This document shows, piece after piece, positions 24,682-35,679 of a stretch of DNA of 37,584 bases (position 1 is its first letter; every line of letters begins with the position of its first letter). The position numbers and the translations under genes were made by a program. The notes under the pieces are model-generated. The model was not told where the DNA came from, did no database searches, and worked only from the letters and a program-made list of their open reading frames with translations. Origin of the DNA: Clavulina sp. PMI_390 (taxonomy: Eukaryota > Basidiomycota > Agaricomycetes > Cantharellales > Hydnaceae); the NCBI GenBank assembly GCA_015039315.1, contig WIDE01000033.1:4424-42007 (forward strand). Direction: 5' to 3'.

Positions 24682-25133
24682 GTGGTCTGATAAGCTCAAA
24701 TGCTATATTATCTGCTTCTTCAAGTTGTATTTGATGCTTTTGTGATATAGGCCCGAGGGTCTAGTGGGGCTTTGCGATCTGCAGCGTACTGAGAAGAAGC
24801 AGAGGTCGAGAGCGAGGACGATCACGATTTGAATATTCTTCGGCCCCGAGCCGAAGCCCTGCATGCAGCAGTGAGCCAATATGCGCTGGCTCCCACCTGT
24901 CCGATATTATCTCTGCTTGTTCAGCATTCCCACACCAGGGAAGGCCTATAAACTTTCCAACAACAAATCGGCCCTGCTTCACGAGAGACGCGCGCTTATC
25001 ATGAGTAGCCACGAATCCCAGCTTTCATCTCCCACATCGTGAATTCCTCTCTAATAGGCCTTCGAATGCCTGAGGTCACGCCATTGATCAGCCTCATGAT
25101 CATCGAACTCCTCGACATCTCCACGACCCCGCA
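24682..25133. promoter_or_regulatory. Divergent promoter region, cytosine deaminase / RT-RNase H copy 1
   Basis: 452 bp between start codons pointing away from each other. A GATAAG lies at 24689-24694 just upstream of the deaminase start. On the RT side there is a TATAAA at 24947-24952 and a block (24945-25003) that recurs upstream of RT copies 2 and 3: CCTGCTTCAC, AGACGCGCG, TTATCATGA. Confidence 0.5.
24945..25003 (+). promoter_or_regulatory. Conserved upstream block of RT-RNase H copy 1
   Basis: TATAAACTTT, then CCCTGCTTCAC, AGACGCGCG and TTATCATGA in fixed order. The same order appears at 27890-27949 and 30590-30660 upstream of the other two copies. Likely the core promoter; direct evidence of transcription is not available. 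Confidence 0.5.
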
Positions 25134-27161
25134 ATGGGGTGTTCACATAGCACGTTAACAGACTCTCCTTTACTTCCCGCTACCCAGCTCGATGATGAAG
25201 ATTATGACGAACGTCAAAATATCCTTAAAGGGAAAAAAAGATATGGTACTCAACTCAATCACAATAGCCTCTCCGTGGATTCCAGTCAACAACGTGGCGG
25301 AGCCTCCCCCTCCTCCATAGATTTGAGAGAAACTATTACCCCGCTGCGTCCAGGGGCGTTCGAGGTCTTGCTTAACAAATGCAACCTCACCACCAAGTAC
25401 CCTTCTCTTGTTCAATACCTCTCGGAAGGTTTTCCTATAGGTCCGATGCCGTCCATCACCCGTACTCTCATTCAGCGCAATCATGCCTCGTCCCCTTTCG
25501 ACATCAAGATCATTCGTGAAGATGTGATGAGCGACGTGAAAACTGGACGAATGGTTGGTCCTATTAGCGAGAAGCAAGCGCGTCGGCTGCTTGGGGGCCA
25601 CTTTCGCACCTCCCCTCTTGGAATCATCCCAAAAAATGACAAGCCGGGGAAATTCCGCGTGATTCGAGACCTATCATTTCGGGGTTCTTCTGGCATGTCG
25701 GTGAACGACTATATTCCTCAAGACCGTCCTACTCGTTGGGTTCGATTCGACGATTTTGCCACTCAGGTGAGCAGCTTCGTCCATCTTTTCTCCGACATTC
25801 TGCGCATAGACATGTCAAAGTTTATGGGGTCTTATCATCCCAGCTTCCTTGCCTGTTGTCTCATTCGGTTCTGTCTTTCACCTGGTGGCTGGTTACCAAT
25901 CATCTAACCTTATATGCTGGCTCATTATGTTACTTAGGTCAAAAATGCTCCACCTGGTGCTGAGGCCGCACATATTGACATCAGGTCGGCTTATCGCTGC
26001 ATCCCGACGTCCTTTGAACATCTTCCACACCTTGCCATCAGTCTCCCTAATGCCAAAACTGGTGCTCGAGAGATATACATTGACCGTGTTCACCCGTTTG
26101 GCCTCCGTTCTGCAGGAGGAAACCTCGGGCTCGCTGTTGATGCTACCATCGACATTCTAACACACCTGGTACCCGCCGTTGCCTTCTGGGCTAAATACGT
26201 TGACGACGTTGTACCCGTTCGACATAGTCCCGGTGTCGAGCTTGAAGACATCCTAAAGTGGTTCGAATTCCTTGGCTGGCCGCTCTCCGACGAAAAGGTC
26301 ACGGCTTTCGCCGTTGAAGTGAAGTATATCGGGTTCTTTTGGAACTTCAAAACTAAAACCGTTCGTGTTCCCGAGGAGAAGCGCCTCAAATACGAAGATG
26401 CTGCTGAAAAGTGGCTCAAGGATGCCGAAAGCCGAGGCGTCACGCTAAAGCAGACACAATCTATCGTCGGTATAGTGACACACATGTGCAATATCTACGA
26501 AATGGGTCGAGTGTTCATTCCGAGCATCTGGCAGTTCCAAAATGACCTGGAAAAGGATATGGAACATCGGCCCGAGGGCGCCTCCCATCTTTACCGCACG
26601 AAACCATCTAGAGCTCTCATAAATGACGTCCGTGTGTGGATTAGGCTGCTTTCGACCCCCAATGCTATGCGGTCTCTCACAATTGACCCTACACCAAAAG
26701 ATCCTCTAATGTGGGTAGATGCTTCGGAATCAGGCATTGCTATCGTGATGGGCGGGCGGTGGCGCGCTTGGAAACTGCAACCAAGATGGAAGAGTGACAC
26801 CCGCGATATAGGCTGGGTGCATAGTATTGCGCTTGAGCTGGGGGTATACCAGCTCATCCACGCCCATGGATATAAATCCGGTTACAGAAATACCACCTTG
26901 ATCATCCACTGCAACGATCAGAGCGCCTTTGCTCAGTTCAACAGGGGATCTCCTCGCAGTATCTCCAAGCACACGAATGAGTGCATCCGTCGCACCGTAG
27001 CTGCGTTGATGGATGCTTCGCTTAATATCCAACTGAAGTTCGATCCTTCTGCGGATAACCTAGTCAATGGTCTGGTGCGTGAGCGCAACGTCCATGGTAC
27101 AAGGCTCCCTCAGAATTTCGAAATTTCGGATTCTTTCCGCACTATCCTGGTCGAAGTTTGA
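25134..27161 (+). CDS. Reverse transcriptase-RNase H protein, tandem copy 1
   Basis: Exons 25134-25766 and 25938-27161, 618 residues, with a 171-nt phase-0 intron. RT motifs in order: LGIIPKNDKPGKFRVIRDLS (fingers), AAHIDIRSAY (motif A, Asp225), HPFGLRSAGG (motif B), YVDD (Asp300, Asp301), GWPLSDEK, VKYIGF. RNase H follows: MWVDAS (Asp472), ELGV (Glu511), HCNDQS (Asp). The last acidic site of the usual ADGPSRG-like block reads VNGLVRE, with Asn in place of Asp. No gag, protease, integrase or tyrosine recombinase, and no LTRs, were found. The short N-terminus (ATQLDDEDYDERQNILKGKK) looks like a shortened version of the module in copy 3. Either a domesticated gene or a relic of a DIRS- or Ty3-like element; both catalytic cores appear mostly intact. 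Confidence 0.85.
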
Positions 27162-28314
27162 GCGAAATTGTTCTTGTCGGAATTAAATGGACAAAGAGCT
27201 TAGTAGGCCGCCATCCCCCACTTGCTTTCGCCCCTATTCCTTCTAAGCTTTCTCAGATGATTTATCAATCTTGCCCAGGCCCCCTCTATCTCAGTTATCA
27301 CACGCCACTGCTGTGGTAATTTAAATACAGCGGCTACATATATACCATCCCATCAGGCCTAGTGGTAGCTCCGAGAGAGAGAACGGATGATACTACCAAG
27401 CCACTCACTGTCCACGTTCCTGGCATTCTGGGGGGCGGTTGGTGCATAGCGCGCGCTCAGGGAACATCTTCCCAACCATCACGCCATACAGACGCAGCCG
27501 CAAGTAAGTTGGTTCGTTGATCATATAATGAGTAAATAGGACGATTTAGAAGCAACGGTAAACCTACTGATGAACAAGAGTGTCGGGCATGAGCTTAATG
27601 GCATCTTGATGATTGGCTAAGCAAAAAGGCTATATGTTTCAAAGTCTTGTTGGGATTCATTACCTCATGACTAAAACCCTATGCTGCAACTATGCAATTG
27701 ACAGACCAATGAGAAGAAGTAGGTTGGGAGCAAGGAAGAGCGTCAATTCAATGAGCGTCGGCTCCGAAGAAGGTTTGCATACTGAAGCCAACACACACTG
27801 TGCCCTATAACGAAGGGCTGGTTCCTACCTGCTCAATATTCTCTCTACTTGGTTCGTATTCTCACACTAAGGATGGCTTGTGAATCATTCTTATAAACTT
27901 TTACGACACCATATTGACCCTGCTTCACAGTAGACGCGCGGTTATCATCAGCCAACACACAGAACTGTATCTCTTCCTCTACGACATTGTAATCCCCCCG
28001 TTGATGAGCCATTAAGCTGTTGATTTTTTTCCTACTGATCAGGCTTTTAGTCCTCCGATCTTCCATTCTCTTCACGGCCTGTAAATGGGACATCACATGG
28101 CACATTCACGGACTCTGTTGCGCTTCCCGTGGCCCAGCTGTATTGTGAAGTACAACTCCGCAATAGCTATAAAGGGAAGGGATACGTGATGCTCAGCCAA
28201 TAAACAAGGACATCGCCGTAGATATCCACTAACAAGGCAGTAGGGCTTCCCGGCGTTCGATCATCATTTCGTTCCCTCAGCTATCCACCCCAGCGAGATA
28301 TTAACGTACCATCT
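27162..28314. other. Spacer between RT-RNase H copies 1 and 2, with decayed 5' end of copy 2
   Basis: No gene recognised on either strand. From about 27730 it becomes similar to the region before copy 3 (AGCGTCGGCTCCGAAG...). Bases from about 28100 correspond to the N-terminal coding part of copies 1 and 3 but now carry stops (CAGCCAATAAAC), so copy 2 has lost that part. Confidence 0.6.
27890..27949 (+). promoter_or_regulatory. Conserved upstream block of RT-RNase H copy 2
   Basis: TATAAA at 27892-27897, then TTTACGACACCAT, CCCTGCTTCAC, AGACGCGCG and TTATCATCA, in the same order as upstream of copies 1 and 3. Kept even though the adjacent N-terminal coding sequence has decayed. Confidence 0.5.
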
Positions 28315-30137
28315 ATGCCTGCAAAGAAAGCACAGTCCTCTTCTTCCTCCGAGTTGAGAGATGCTGTGACCCCTCTGGACCCAGATGCATTCGAATCATT
28401 GCTTGACGAATACGACCTCACGGACGAGTACCCTTCTCTTGTCCGATACCTTTCAGAGGGGTTCCCTATCGGCCCGATGCCACGCATTACTGCCACTATC
28501 ATCCAACGCAACCATGTCTCGTCGCCCTCCGACATCAAAATCATACGTAACGACGTGATGGATGACGTAAAGTTGGGGCGAATGGTTGGTCCCCTAACTA
28601 AGAACGAGGCGCGCGGGTTGCTTGGTGGGCACTTCCGCACTTCCCCCCTCAGCATTATCCCGAAAAATGGCAAGCCCGGAGCTTTTCGCGTCATTCGTGA
28701 TTTGTCGTTTCGCGGTAATGCTGGCTCTTCCGTGAATGACTACATTCCCGAGGATCGTCCTACTCGTTGGGTCCGCTTCGACGAATTTGCGAAACAGGTC
28801 AGTGCTCCCCTACGCAGAGGCGCCGATGCACAGTTGGGACGTCATCATCTAACTTTTCCCACACCCTCGCCCGCCACTCCTCTCCTTTTACGGGCTGTTG
28901 TCCTAACCTATTGTGCCTTCAGGTCAAAAATGCCCCATCTGGCGCCAAGGCCGCCCATATTGACATCAGATCCGCTTACCGCTGCATTCCAACGCGCTTT
29001 AAGCATCTTCCTCACCTCGCCATTAGTCTCCCTAATGCAAAGACCGGCGAGACTGAGATATTTATTGATCGGGTTCACCCTTTTGGCCTCCGCTCTGCAG
29101 GAGGAAACCTTGGACTTGCTGTTGATGCTACCATCGACATCCTTACGCACCAGCTTCCCGGTATCGCCTTCTGGGCCAAATATGTTGACGATATTGTTCC
29201 CATTCGGCATAAACGCGGCGTTGAGCTGAGCGATATTCTGGAGTGCTTTGAGTACCTTGGCTGGCCACTCTCCACCGAAAAAATCACCGATTTTGCCTCC
29301 GAGGTGAAATATATTGGGTTCCGTTGGAGCTTCAAAACCAAAAGCGTTCATGTTCCGGAGGAGAAGCGCCTCAAATACGTGGACGCTACCCAGAAATGGC
29401 TCGAAGACGCCGAAAGCCGTGGTGTTACCTTAAAGGAGACACAATCAATCGTGGGCATAGTGACACATATGTCCAACATCCACGAGATGGGTCGAGCGTT
29501 TATTCCCAGCATCTGGAAGTTCCAAAACCAGCTAGAAAAGGAAGTAGAGCGTCGGCGGGAGGGTGCTTCCCATTTTTTCCGCACTTCCCCCTCCGAAGAG
29601 TTGATCAATGACGTCCGTGTTTGGATTGAGCTACTCTCGATTCCTGATGCTATGAGATCCCTCACCATCAACCCTAAACCTAAAGACCTTCAGCTGTGGG
29701 TAGATGCCTCGGACTGGGGTATTGCCATTGTGATGGGTGGGCGCTGGCGCGCTTGGAGACTGCGAAGGGGATGGAAGACCGGCTCGCGTGATATATGCTG
29801 GGCACATAGCGTGGCATTTGAGCTCGCGGTGTACCAACTCACCCATTCTGGCTACAAAAATGCCACAATTATCATCCACTTCGACGAGCAGATTACCATT
29901 GCTCAATTCAATGACGGCCCTCGCAACACTTCCAAGCATACCAATGACTGTATTCATCACACAGTGGCTGATTTGATGACAGCTGCCATCGATATTCAGC
30001 CTAAGTATGTCTCAGCAGGAAAAAATCGAGCTCATGGACCGTCTCGAGGACGATTTAGTGACTTCAACCATGGGGCAAGGCTCGCTCGTCCCTTCAGCAT
30101 CACGCGACCACTCTCATCTCTCCTAACCGAGGTTTAG
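28315..30137 (+). CDS. Reverse transcriptase-RNase H protein, tandem copy 2 (shortened N-terminus)
   Basis: Exons 28315-28797 and 28923-30137, 565 residues, with a 125-nt phase-0 intron at the same position as in copies 1 and 3. RT motifs: LSIIPKNGKPGAFRVIRDLS, AAHIDIRSAY (Asp175), HPFGLRSAGG, YVDDIV (Asp250, Asp251), GWPLSTEK, VKYIGFRW. RNase H: LWVDAS (Asp422), ELAV (Glu461), then HFDEQ where copies 1 and 3 have HCNDQ, so the aligned third acid is Glu, and NRAHGPSRG, with His in place of the last Asp. The frame stays open upstream of the chosen ATG for some codons (PQRDINVPS), then meets stops. It has drifted most in the N-terminus and RNase H part while the RT palm is nearly unchanged. It may be functional as an RT only. 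Confidence 0.82.
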
Positions 30138-30798
30138 GCTGTGGCCGACCTACGCTAAACATTCAAGAAGGAAAGTTTTTAGCTGGCCTGCTGACCCCCT
30201 ATTTATTTCCCGATCTACTTGCCTCACACTCAGATTTGCTGCCAGTTTAACTTGACTCAATCCGCTCCAATTCTCCCACGTTGGCTTTGCTGTTATATTT
30301 TTTTTGTCCCATCAGCTGAAACTCTTAAACCTATAACAGCATCGTATTGAGAAGCTAAGAACTGTCCATCCGCGCAATCTAGAACCACCGCCCCGGGTAC
30401 GATACAATGTAGATTCAGGTGATGCCTAGGTCATAGGACGAGCAAGGAAGATCGCGAATTGAATAAGCGTCGGCTCCGAAGGAAGGTTTGGCTGCACCCC
30501 AAAGCCCACACACCGTGCCCAGAACCAAGCGCTAGCTCCCACCTGTTCAGTACTCTCTGTTGAGTTCTCAATCTTATCTCAAGGATCACCTATAGACTTT
30601 ACGACACCATTTCAACCCTGCTTTGCAACAAAGTCATCGTAGAACGCGCGCCTATCATCACCCACCACATACACCATTACGCCATCTGCGTGTACTATAT
30701 TATGGCTCCCACCCATAAGCTTCTAGTTATAATGACCGAAATCCTGCCATTTATCATCCCCGCAAAAATAGGATCCCTCTCACTCGCCATATCTTCTG
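30138..30798. other. Spacer between RT-RNase H copies 2 and 3
   Basis: No gene recognised. The right half is similar to the region before copy 2 (AGCGTCGGCTCCGAAGG, then the promoter-like block). An ATG at 30701 opens a short frame (MAPTHKLLVIMTEILPF) that ends within copy 3's first exon in another frame; it may be an upstream reading frame. Confidence 0.5.
30590..30660 (+). promoter_or_regulatory. Conserved upstream block of RT-RNase H copy 3
   Basis: TATAGA at 30591-30596, then CTTTACGACACCAT, CCCTGCTTTGC, a roughly 13-bp insertion relative to copy 2, then AGAACGCGCG and TATCATCA. Same order as upstream of copies 1 and 2. Confidence 0.5.
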
Positions 30799-33084
30799 AT
30801 GGCATTGTTGCGCACTGCGTCAACCGACTCGCTTGTGCTGCTAGCGGCGCAGTTACATCTTGAAGATCTTCGCGAGCTTCAAAATACCCGCAATGGAATG
30901 AGCAGATACGATGCGCAACTACCTGACAGTGATCTTGCTGTAGACCTCTATGCGGCAATCCTTGCAGCCGAAGTGCAGTCAATGAGCGATCGCAGGGCAA
31001 CACTAAGTTTGCAACAAGCAGTCGGGACGGACGCAGATTTAGTCGAAAAGATCTATTTCGACGAGCTGCGCGCACAGAGAGACCGGGACTGGGCGATACG
31101 CCTATCCCAGGATCCTGATGCACCTCCCCCTCGTCAACCAGCGCCAAATATTCGATCTCCGTTTATTGCCCCTGGTACTCCGCTACGGCGGGGGAATAGC
31201 AGAGCCTCCGTGAATTCGACCTCTACGATGACTTCCTTGTCTCCCGGATTGAGGATACCTATCACCCCACTGCGCCGTTTGGCCTTTGAGGCTTTACTGC
31301 AAGAGTGCGACCTGATCTGGAAGTACTCTGATCTCATCCAATACCTCTCAGAAGGCTTTCCCATAGGACCAATGCCGCCCATCACCAGCACCCTTATCCA
31401 ACGTAACCATGTCTCATCCGCTGAGGATATTGAGAAGATCCGTGAAGATGTGATGGACGACGTGAAGATTGGGCGAGTGGTTGGTCCCCTAAGTGAAAAT
31501 CAAGCACGTCGGTTACTCGGTGGACACTTTCGTACCTCTCCTCTTGGACTCATACCAAAAAATGACAAGCCGGGCAAATTCCGGGTCATTCGCGACCTGT
31601 CATTTCGGGGATCTGCTGGCACCTCTGTGAACGACTGTATTCCTGAGGATCGTCCTACTCGCTGGGTCAGGTTCGATGATTTTGCCGCTCAGGTATGGAG
31701 CTTCTATCCTTTCTGTTCGTCGCTCTACACACGCACGACCGAAAGCCCGGAAGGGCGCGACCGAAGCCCCCCACTTGTTCCCTGACCAATTTTACTCCTT
31801 CCGGGCTGAGGCTGATCTTCACGCACCCAATCTTTCATACTGACTTCTTATGCTGCCCAGGTCAAAAACGCTCCACCTGGTTCCCAGGCCGCGCACATCG
31901 ATATCAGGGCTGCTTATCGCTGCATCCCCACGTGCTTTGAACACCTTCCACATCTCGCCATTAGTCTCCCCAATGCATCCACCGGTGCTCGCGAAATATA
32001 CATTGATCGTGTTCACCCGTTTGGCCTCCGTTCTGCGGGTGGAAACCTTGGACTTGCTGTTGATGCTACGATCGACATCCTTACGCGGATGTTGCCGACC
32101 GTTGCTTACTGGGCTAAGTATGTTGACGATATCGTACCTATTCGTCACAAGCCCGGCATTCAGCTAAAGGACATCCTAGAGTGGTTCGAGTTCCTTGGCT
32201 GGCCACTTTCCGACGAAAAGCTCACCGACTTTGCCACTGAAGTCAAATATATTGGATTCTTTTGGAGCTTCAGGACTAAAACCGTTCACGTACCAGAGGA
32301 TAAACGGCTCAAATACGTGAATGCTGCTCGCAAATGGTGTGAGGATGCCTCCAACCGCGGTGTCACCTTAAAGGAGACACAGTCCCTTGTTGGCATAGTG
32401 ACGCACATGTGCAATATCTACGAGATGGGCCGAGTGTTTATCCCTAGCATCTGGCAGTTCCAAAACGCCCTGGAGGACATTATGTCTCGACGAGAAGAGG
32501 GCGCCTCCCACTTCGTCCGCATCAAACCTTCCGAAGATTTGATCAATGACACCCGCGTTTGGATCGAGCTACTCTCGATCCCGAATGCTATGAGGTCTCT
32601 AACAATTGACCCTAAACCGGTAGACCCTCAAATGTGGGTAGACGCCTCGGAATGGGGCATTGCCATTGTGATGGGCGGACGATGGCGCGCTTGGAGATTG
32701 CAGCAAGGGTGGAAAACCGACTCTCGCGATATAGGCTGGGCGCATAGCATGGCACTCGAGCTAGGGGTATGGCAGCTCATCCATGCCCATGGATTTAATA
32801 ACGGCTACAGAAATATCACCCTCATCATTCACTGCAATGATCAGAGCCCCATTGCCCAGTTCAACAAAGGCTCTCCTCGCAGTACATCCAAGCATACGAA
32901 TGAGTGCATTCGTCGCACAATAGCGGCGCTGATGAATGCTTCGATCGATATCCAACTGAAGTGTGATCCTTCTGCGAGCAACCTAGCAAGTGGTCCGGCC
33001 CGTGGGCGCAGCCTTTTTGGTGCAAGGCTCCCTCGCAACTTTGATCTTTCGGGATCCTTCGACAATGTCTTTACTGAAGTTTGA
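30799..33084 (+). CDS. Reverse transcriptase-RNase H protein, tandem copy 3, with N-terminal RING/IBR-protein-like module
   Basis: Exons 30799-31692 and 31861-33084, 705 residues, with a 168-nt phase-0 intron. Residues about 10-110 (LAAQLHLEDLRELQNTRNG, LPDSDLAVDLYAAIL, MSDRRATLSLQQAV, ELRAQRDRDWAIRLSQD) resemble the helical N-terminal module I know from basidiomycete RING/IBR-type proteins. RT follows: LGLIPKNDKPGKFRVIRDLS, AAHIDIRAAY (Asp312), HPFGLRSAGG, YVDDIV (Asp387, Asp388), GWPLSDEK, VKYIGFFW. RNase H: MWVDAS (Asp559), ELGV (Glu598), HCNDQS (Asp625), and SNLASGPARG with Ser675 in place of the fourth acidic residue. It is the longest copy and probably nearest the ancestral layout. No other retrotransposon domains are encoded nearby. 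Whether it copies RNA or has a host role cannot be told. Confidence 0.85.
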
Positions 33085-33767
33085 GCAACGATTTCGTGGG
33101 GATAACGCTATAAGAAGCAAGGAGCCAACGTGGTGCAGGCCAACTTTTTGCTTCTTTCCTATTTCCTTTGCTCTTCTTGGAGACCTTCTGAGCAAAACAT
33201 AGCCCACTTTACTTTACATACTGTGTATCAAATCACTTTTGTATTTGTTTCAAGTGCATTCGCTCCCAAATATCGTCCCATAAGCTTCAGTACAGATCAT
33301 ACGTGGTATTGTGGGAGTTGCATACAGATGGTTCCGCAAGGAGTGGACGCTCATAAACATTCAAGTATAGCATCCTGTCATTCAGAAGAGCCGGCGTTTT
33401 GGGCTCGATGATTAGGCAAGAAGATGTGATAGGATTATCCGAGGCGACTCAGCTGATAAGGAAAGAAACCGTTTGAGCTAAATTAGAGTCATTTTCTGTC
33501 GATGGTAATTACAAGAGGACATAATCTAGTCTACGTGACTCTCTAGGCCCCAGATTTCTATATTAACTAGATGTTTACTTCTCCATTGCAGACACAAGAC
33601 TCTATACCATTGCCATAACACGCAATTCCTTGTGCGTCCATACCAGTTGCCCAAAAAAGAAAATTACCAATAACTCCTACGCGATTTCAGTTTCGCGTTG
33701 CATATCTGCCCAAGATAAGTTTAGATCAAGATACTGGACTAAATAGAAATATGAAACCCGCCAAGTG
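33085..33767. other. Spacer between RT-RNase H copy 3 and MYND gene
   Basis: The 3' flanks of two convergent genes. No recognisable gene, RNA or repeat; no tyrosine-recombinase or integrase sequence follows copy 3. Confidence 0.5.
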
Positions 33768-35679
33768 TCACTTTTGGTGGGAAGTGCAGTGTGGTTTGTG
33801 GAACTTCCAATCGCTTACGTGAGAAAATCAGCACATAAGATCGAGAAAATTACATCCAGCAGACGCAGAAGATGATGTCCACTTACGATAGCTGACATTC
33901 CGCCGAGCAATATGGGAGGCCACAACGCCTGCACTGTAGCGTTGGAGGATCGATCAAATTACACCCAGGGTTGTTGCATACATGGTCGATTGAGGCACCA
34001 GTTTCAGCAGAAGAAAAGCATTCCAGCATAGAATTCCAACTAGAGATCAGTTCCTCGGGGACCCCTGGTCGTCGACTGATCCTTTGATTTATCACAGCGA
34101 CCTGACGGCCCAGCTTGAGGAGGTGCGACTGGTTCTCGTCCGTCTGACGCAATGCTGTACACATCTGCGGGAGAATTTCTGTAGGATTATCTGGAACGCC
34201 AATAAAAGTTATCTTCCGACACGATCTGAAAGAATTTCAGGAAGGAACGTACATATTTTGAGGGGGGTCGCCTCTTCCAAATCGTACAAACTGAGCAACT
34301 CCAGCACGAACATCATCCCATAGCTGACGGCGTCCTCCAACACCTTGATATCCTTCTCCGAGCATGCTGACTTGAGACATTCCTTCCATGCAAAGGAGAG
34401 ATACATAGGCAAGAGCTGGTCGCTAGTTTTCGTTGTATCTTTGTTATGCTCTGATAAGCGAAATGTTGCCAAGAATTCGTCATCAGCGAGGGCTGTTTTC
34501 ATGAGTGTCACAGTAGTAGCCAAGTATGAGCGATGGTTGAGAATCTGAATTAGCTCGGTGTTTCCTGAGTTCATATAGGCCATCAGGGCCAGAAGGCCAT
34601 ACTCGTCGCGTCGGTATTTTTGCTGGTGTACACTGGCACAAGTGACGTGTTCAACCCAAGCGGTTTGATCAACGAGATTTGCTAGTGGAAGGCCGCTGAG
34701 GTCTGATACTGACAGAGTTGGTCGTATCAGACTTCCTCCTCTCAGCGCAGCTTCGCCGAAAATGGATAGCAGGCAGTGCTGCACGGTAAACGCGGACATC
34801 AGTAGAGTTTTGTGGACGATAGCACGAGAGAGATCATGGGATGGGCTAATTGGGGCAGAATAATCAGAAGAGGGCGCTGTAAAGAATTCTCGCACTTTCA
34901 CAGTGAGCATCAGACCCGCCTGAGCGATCTCTGCCCTGGAAAATGAAAGTCAAACCAGTGAGACCGGGACAAATCGCAAGGCTTTCAGTGAATCACTTAC
35001 CGCTCGGCCAGTGTGGATGATCCCACAGTATTGGGCATTACGAGGTCAAGAGCACGGTAACCAAGCTCCCACATCATATAAACGAGTCCTTCTGTCCGTA
35101 TACTTGCCCTACCTCGCGCTAAAACGCGATCCATCGCCAGCCACGTCGTGAAAAGCTTGATAGACGATAGGAAGAGTGTTTGAGAAACTTGGTCGACATC
35201 TGCTGGAGGGGTTGGCGAGGGGAGGGATAACTGAACATTGCATATAGTGATCATGACAGTAATCGCCAAATTCCAGTGGAATTCTGGCTGCGTTGCGATA
35301 TTGACTGCCGGGATCTATAGACGAAATTATTGACTAGTTTCTCCGAATTTTGGTGAATCATTGCAAAACTTACCGATTCGTTGGGAAACAAGCTGTTGAC
35401 CAGTGGAGACAGTTCTATGATCAAATCGAGGAGCTGCTTTACAATACCGCCCTTGATCCAGAGTTCCAGTGTTCCATAGTCCACAGGGCCATCCTCATTC
35501 CCCTTGAATTCCAGCTCCGAAGTGAATCTGACGATGTACTGCCATGTATTCCATTCGTTCATATGAGGAGCTCGAGCTTCGTCGATATGGCCACTAGCGA
35601 TCAAGAGCGGGAGTAGTTTGTCCTTGACTAGTTGCTGTGCCCGTGGGTGGGAATTGAGCTCCACGGGTGGTACCTCCAT
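33768..35679 (-). CDS. MYND zinc-finger protein
   Basis: Five exons, 35679-35374, 35314-35001, 34935-34288, 34225-33887 and 33813-33768, giving 550 residues with all junctions in frame. The MYND finger is at the very C-terminus, residues 506-545: Cys506, Cys511, Cys521, Cys524, Cys529, Cys533, His541, Cys545, with the typical C-Q-x-x-D-W-K-x-H-K-x-x-C end. The last two ligands come from a 46-nt terminal exon. The preceding 500 residues are mainly helical and Leu-rich, as in armadillo-like MYND proteins of Agaricomycetes. MYND fingers bind proline-rich partners; the partner here is unknown. The third intron (62 nt) is placed to keep the frame into exon 4. If it is retained, translation stops shortly after and the MYND finger is lost. 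Confidence 0.85.

Noticed and set aside
27340..27420. GGCCTAGTGGTAGCTC, resembling a tRNA A box, after RT copy 1
   Set aside because: No B box or T-arm sequence follows at the right distance and the arms do not pair.
25134..33084. The three RT copies as one LTR retrotransposon with LTR-like spacers
   Set aside because: The spacers resemble each other only in the promoter-like half, each unit has its own intron and stop, and there is no gag, protease or integrase. A tandem gene array explains it better.
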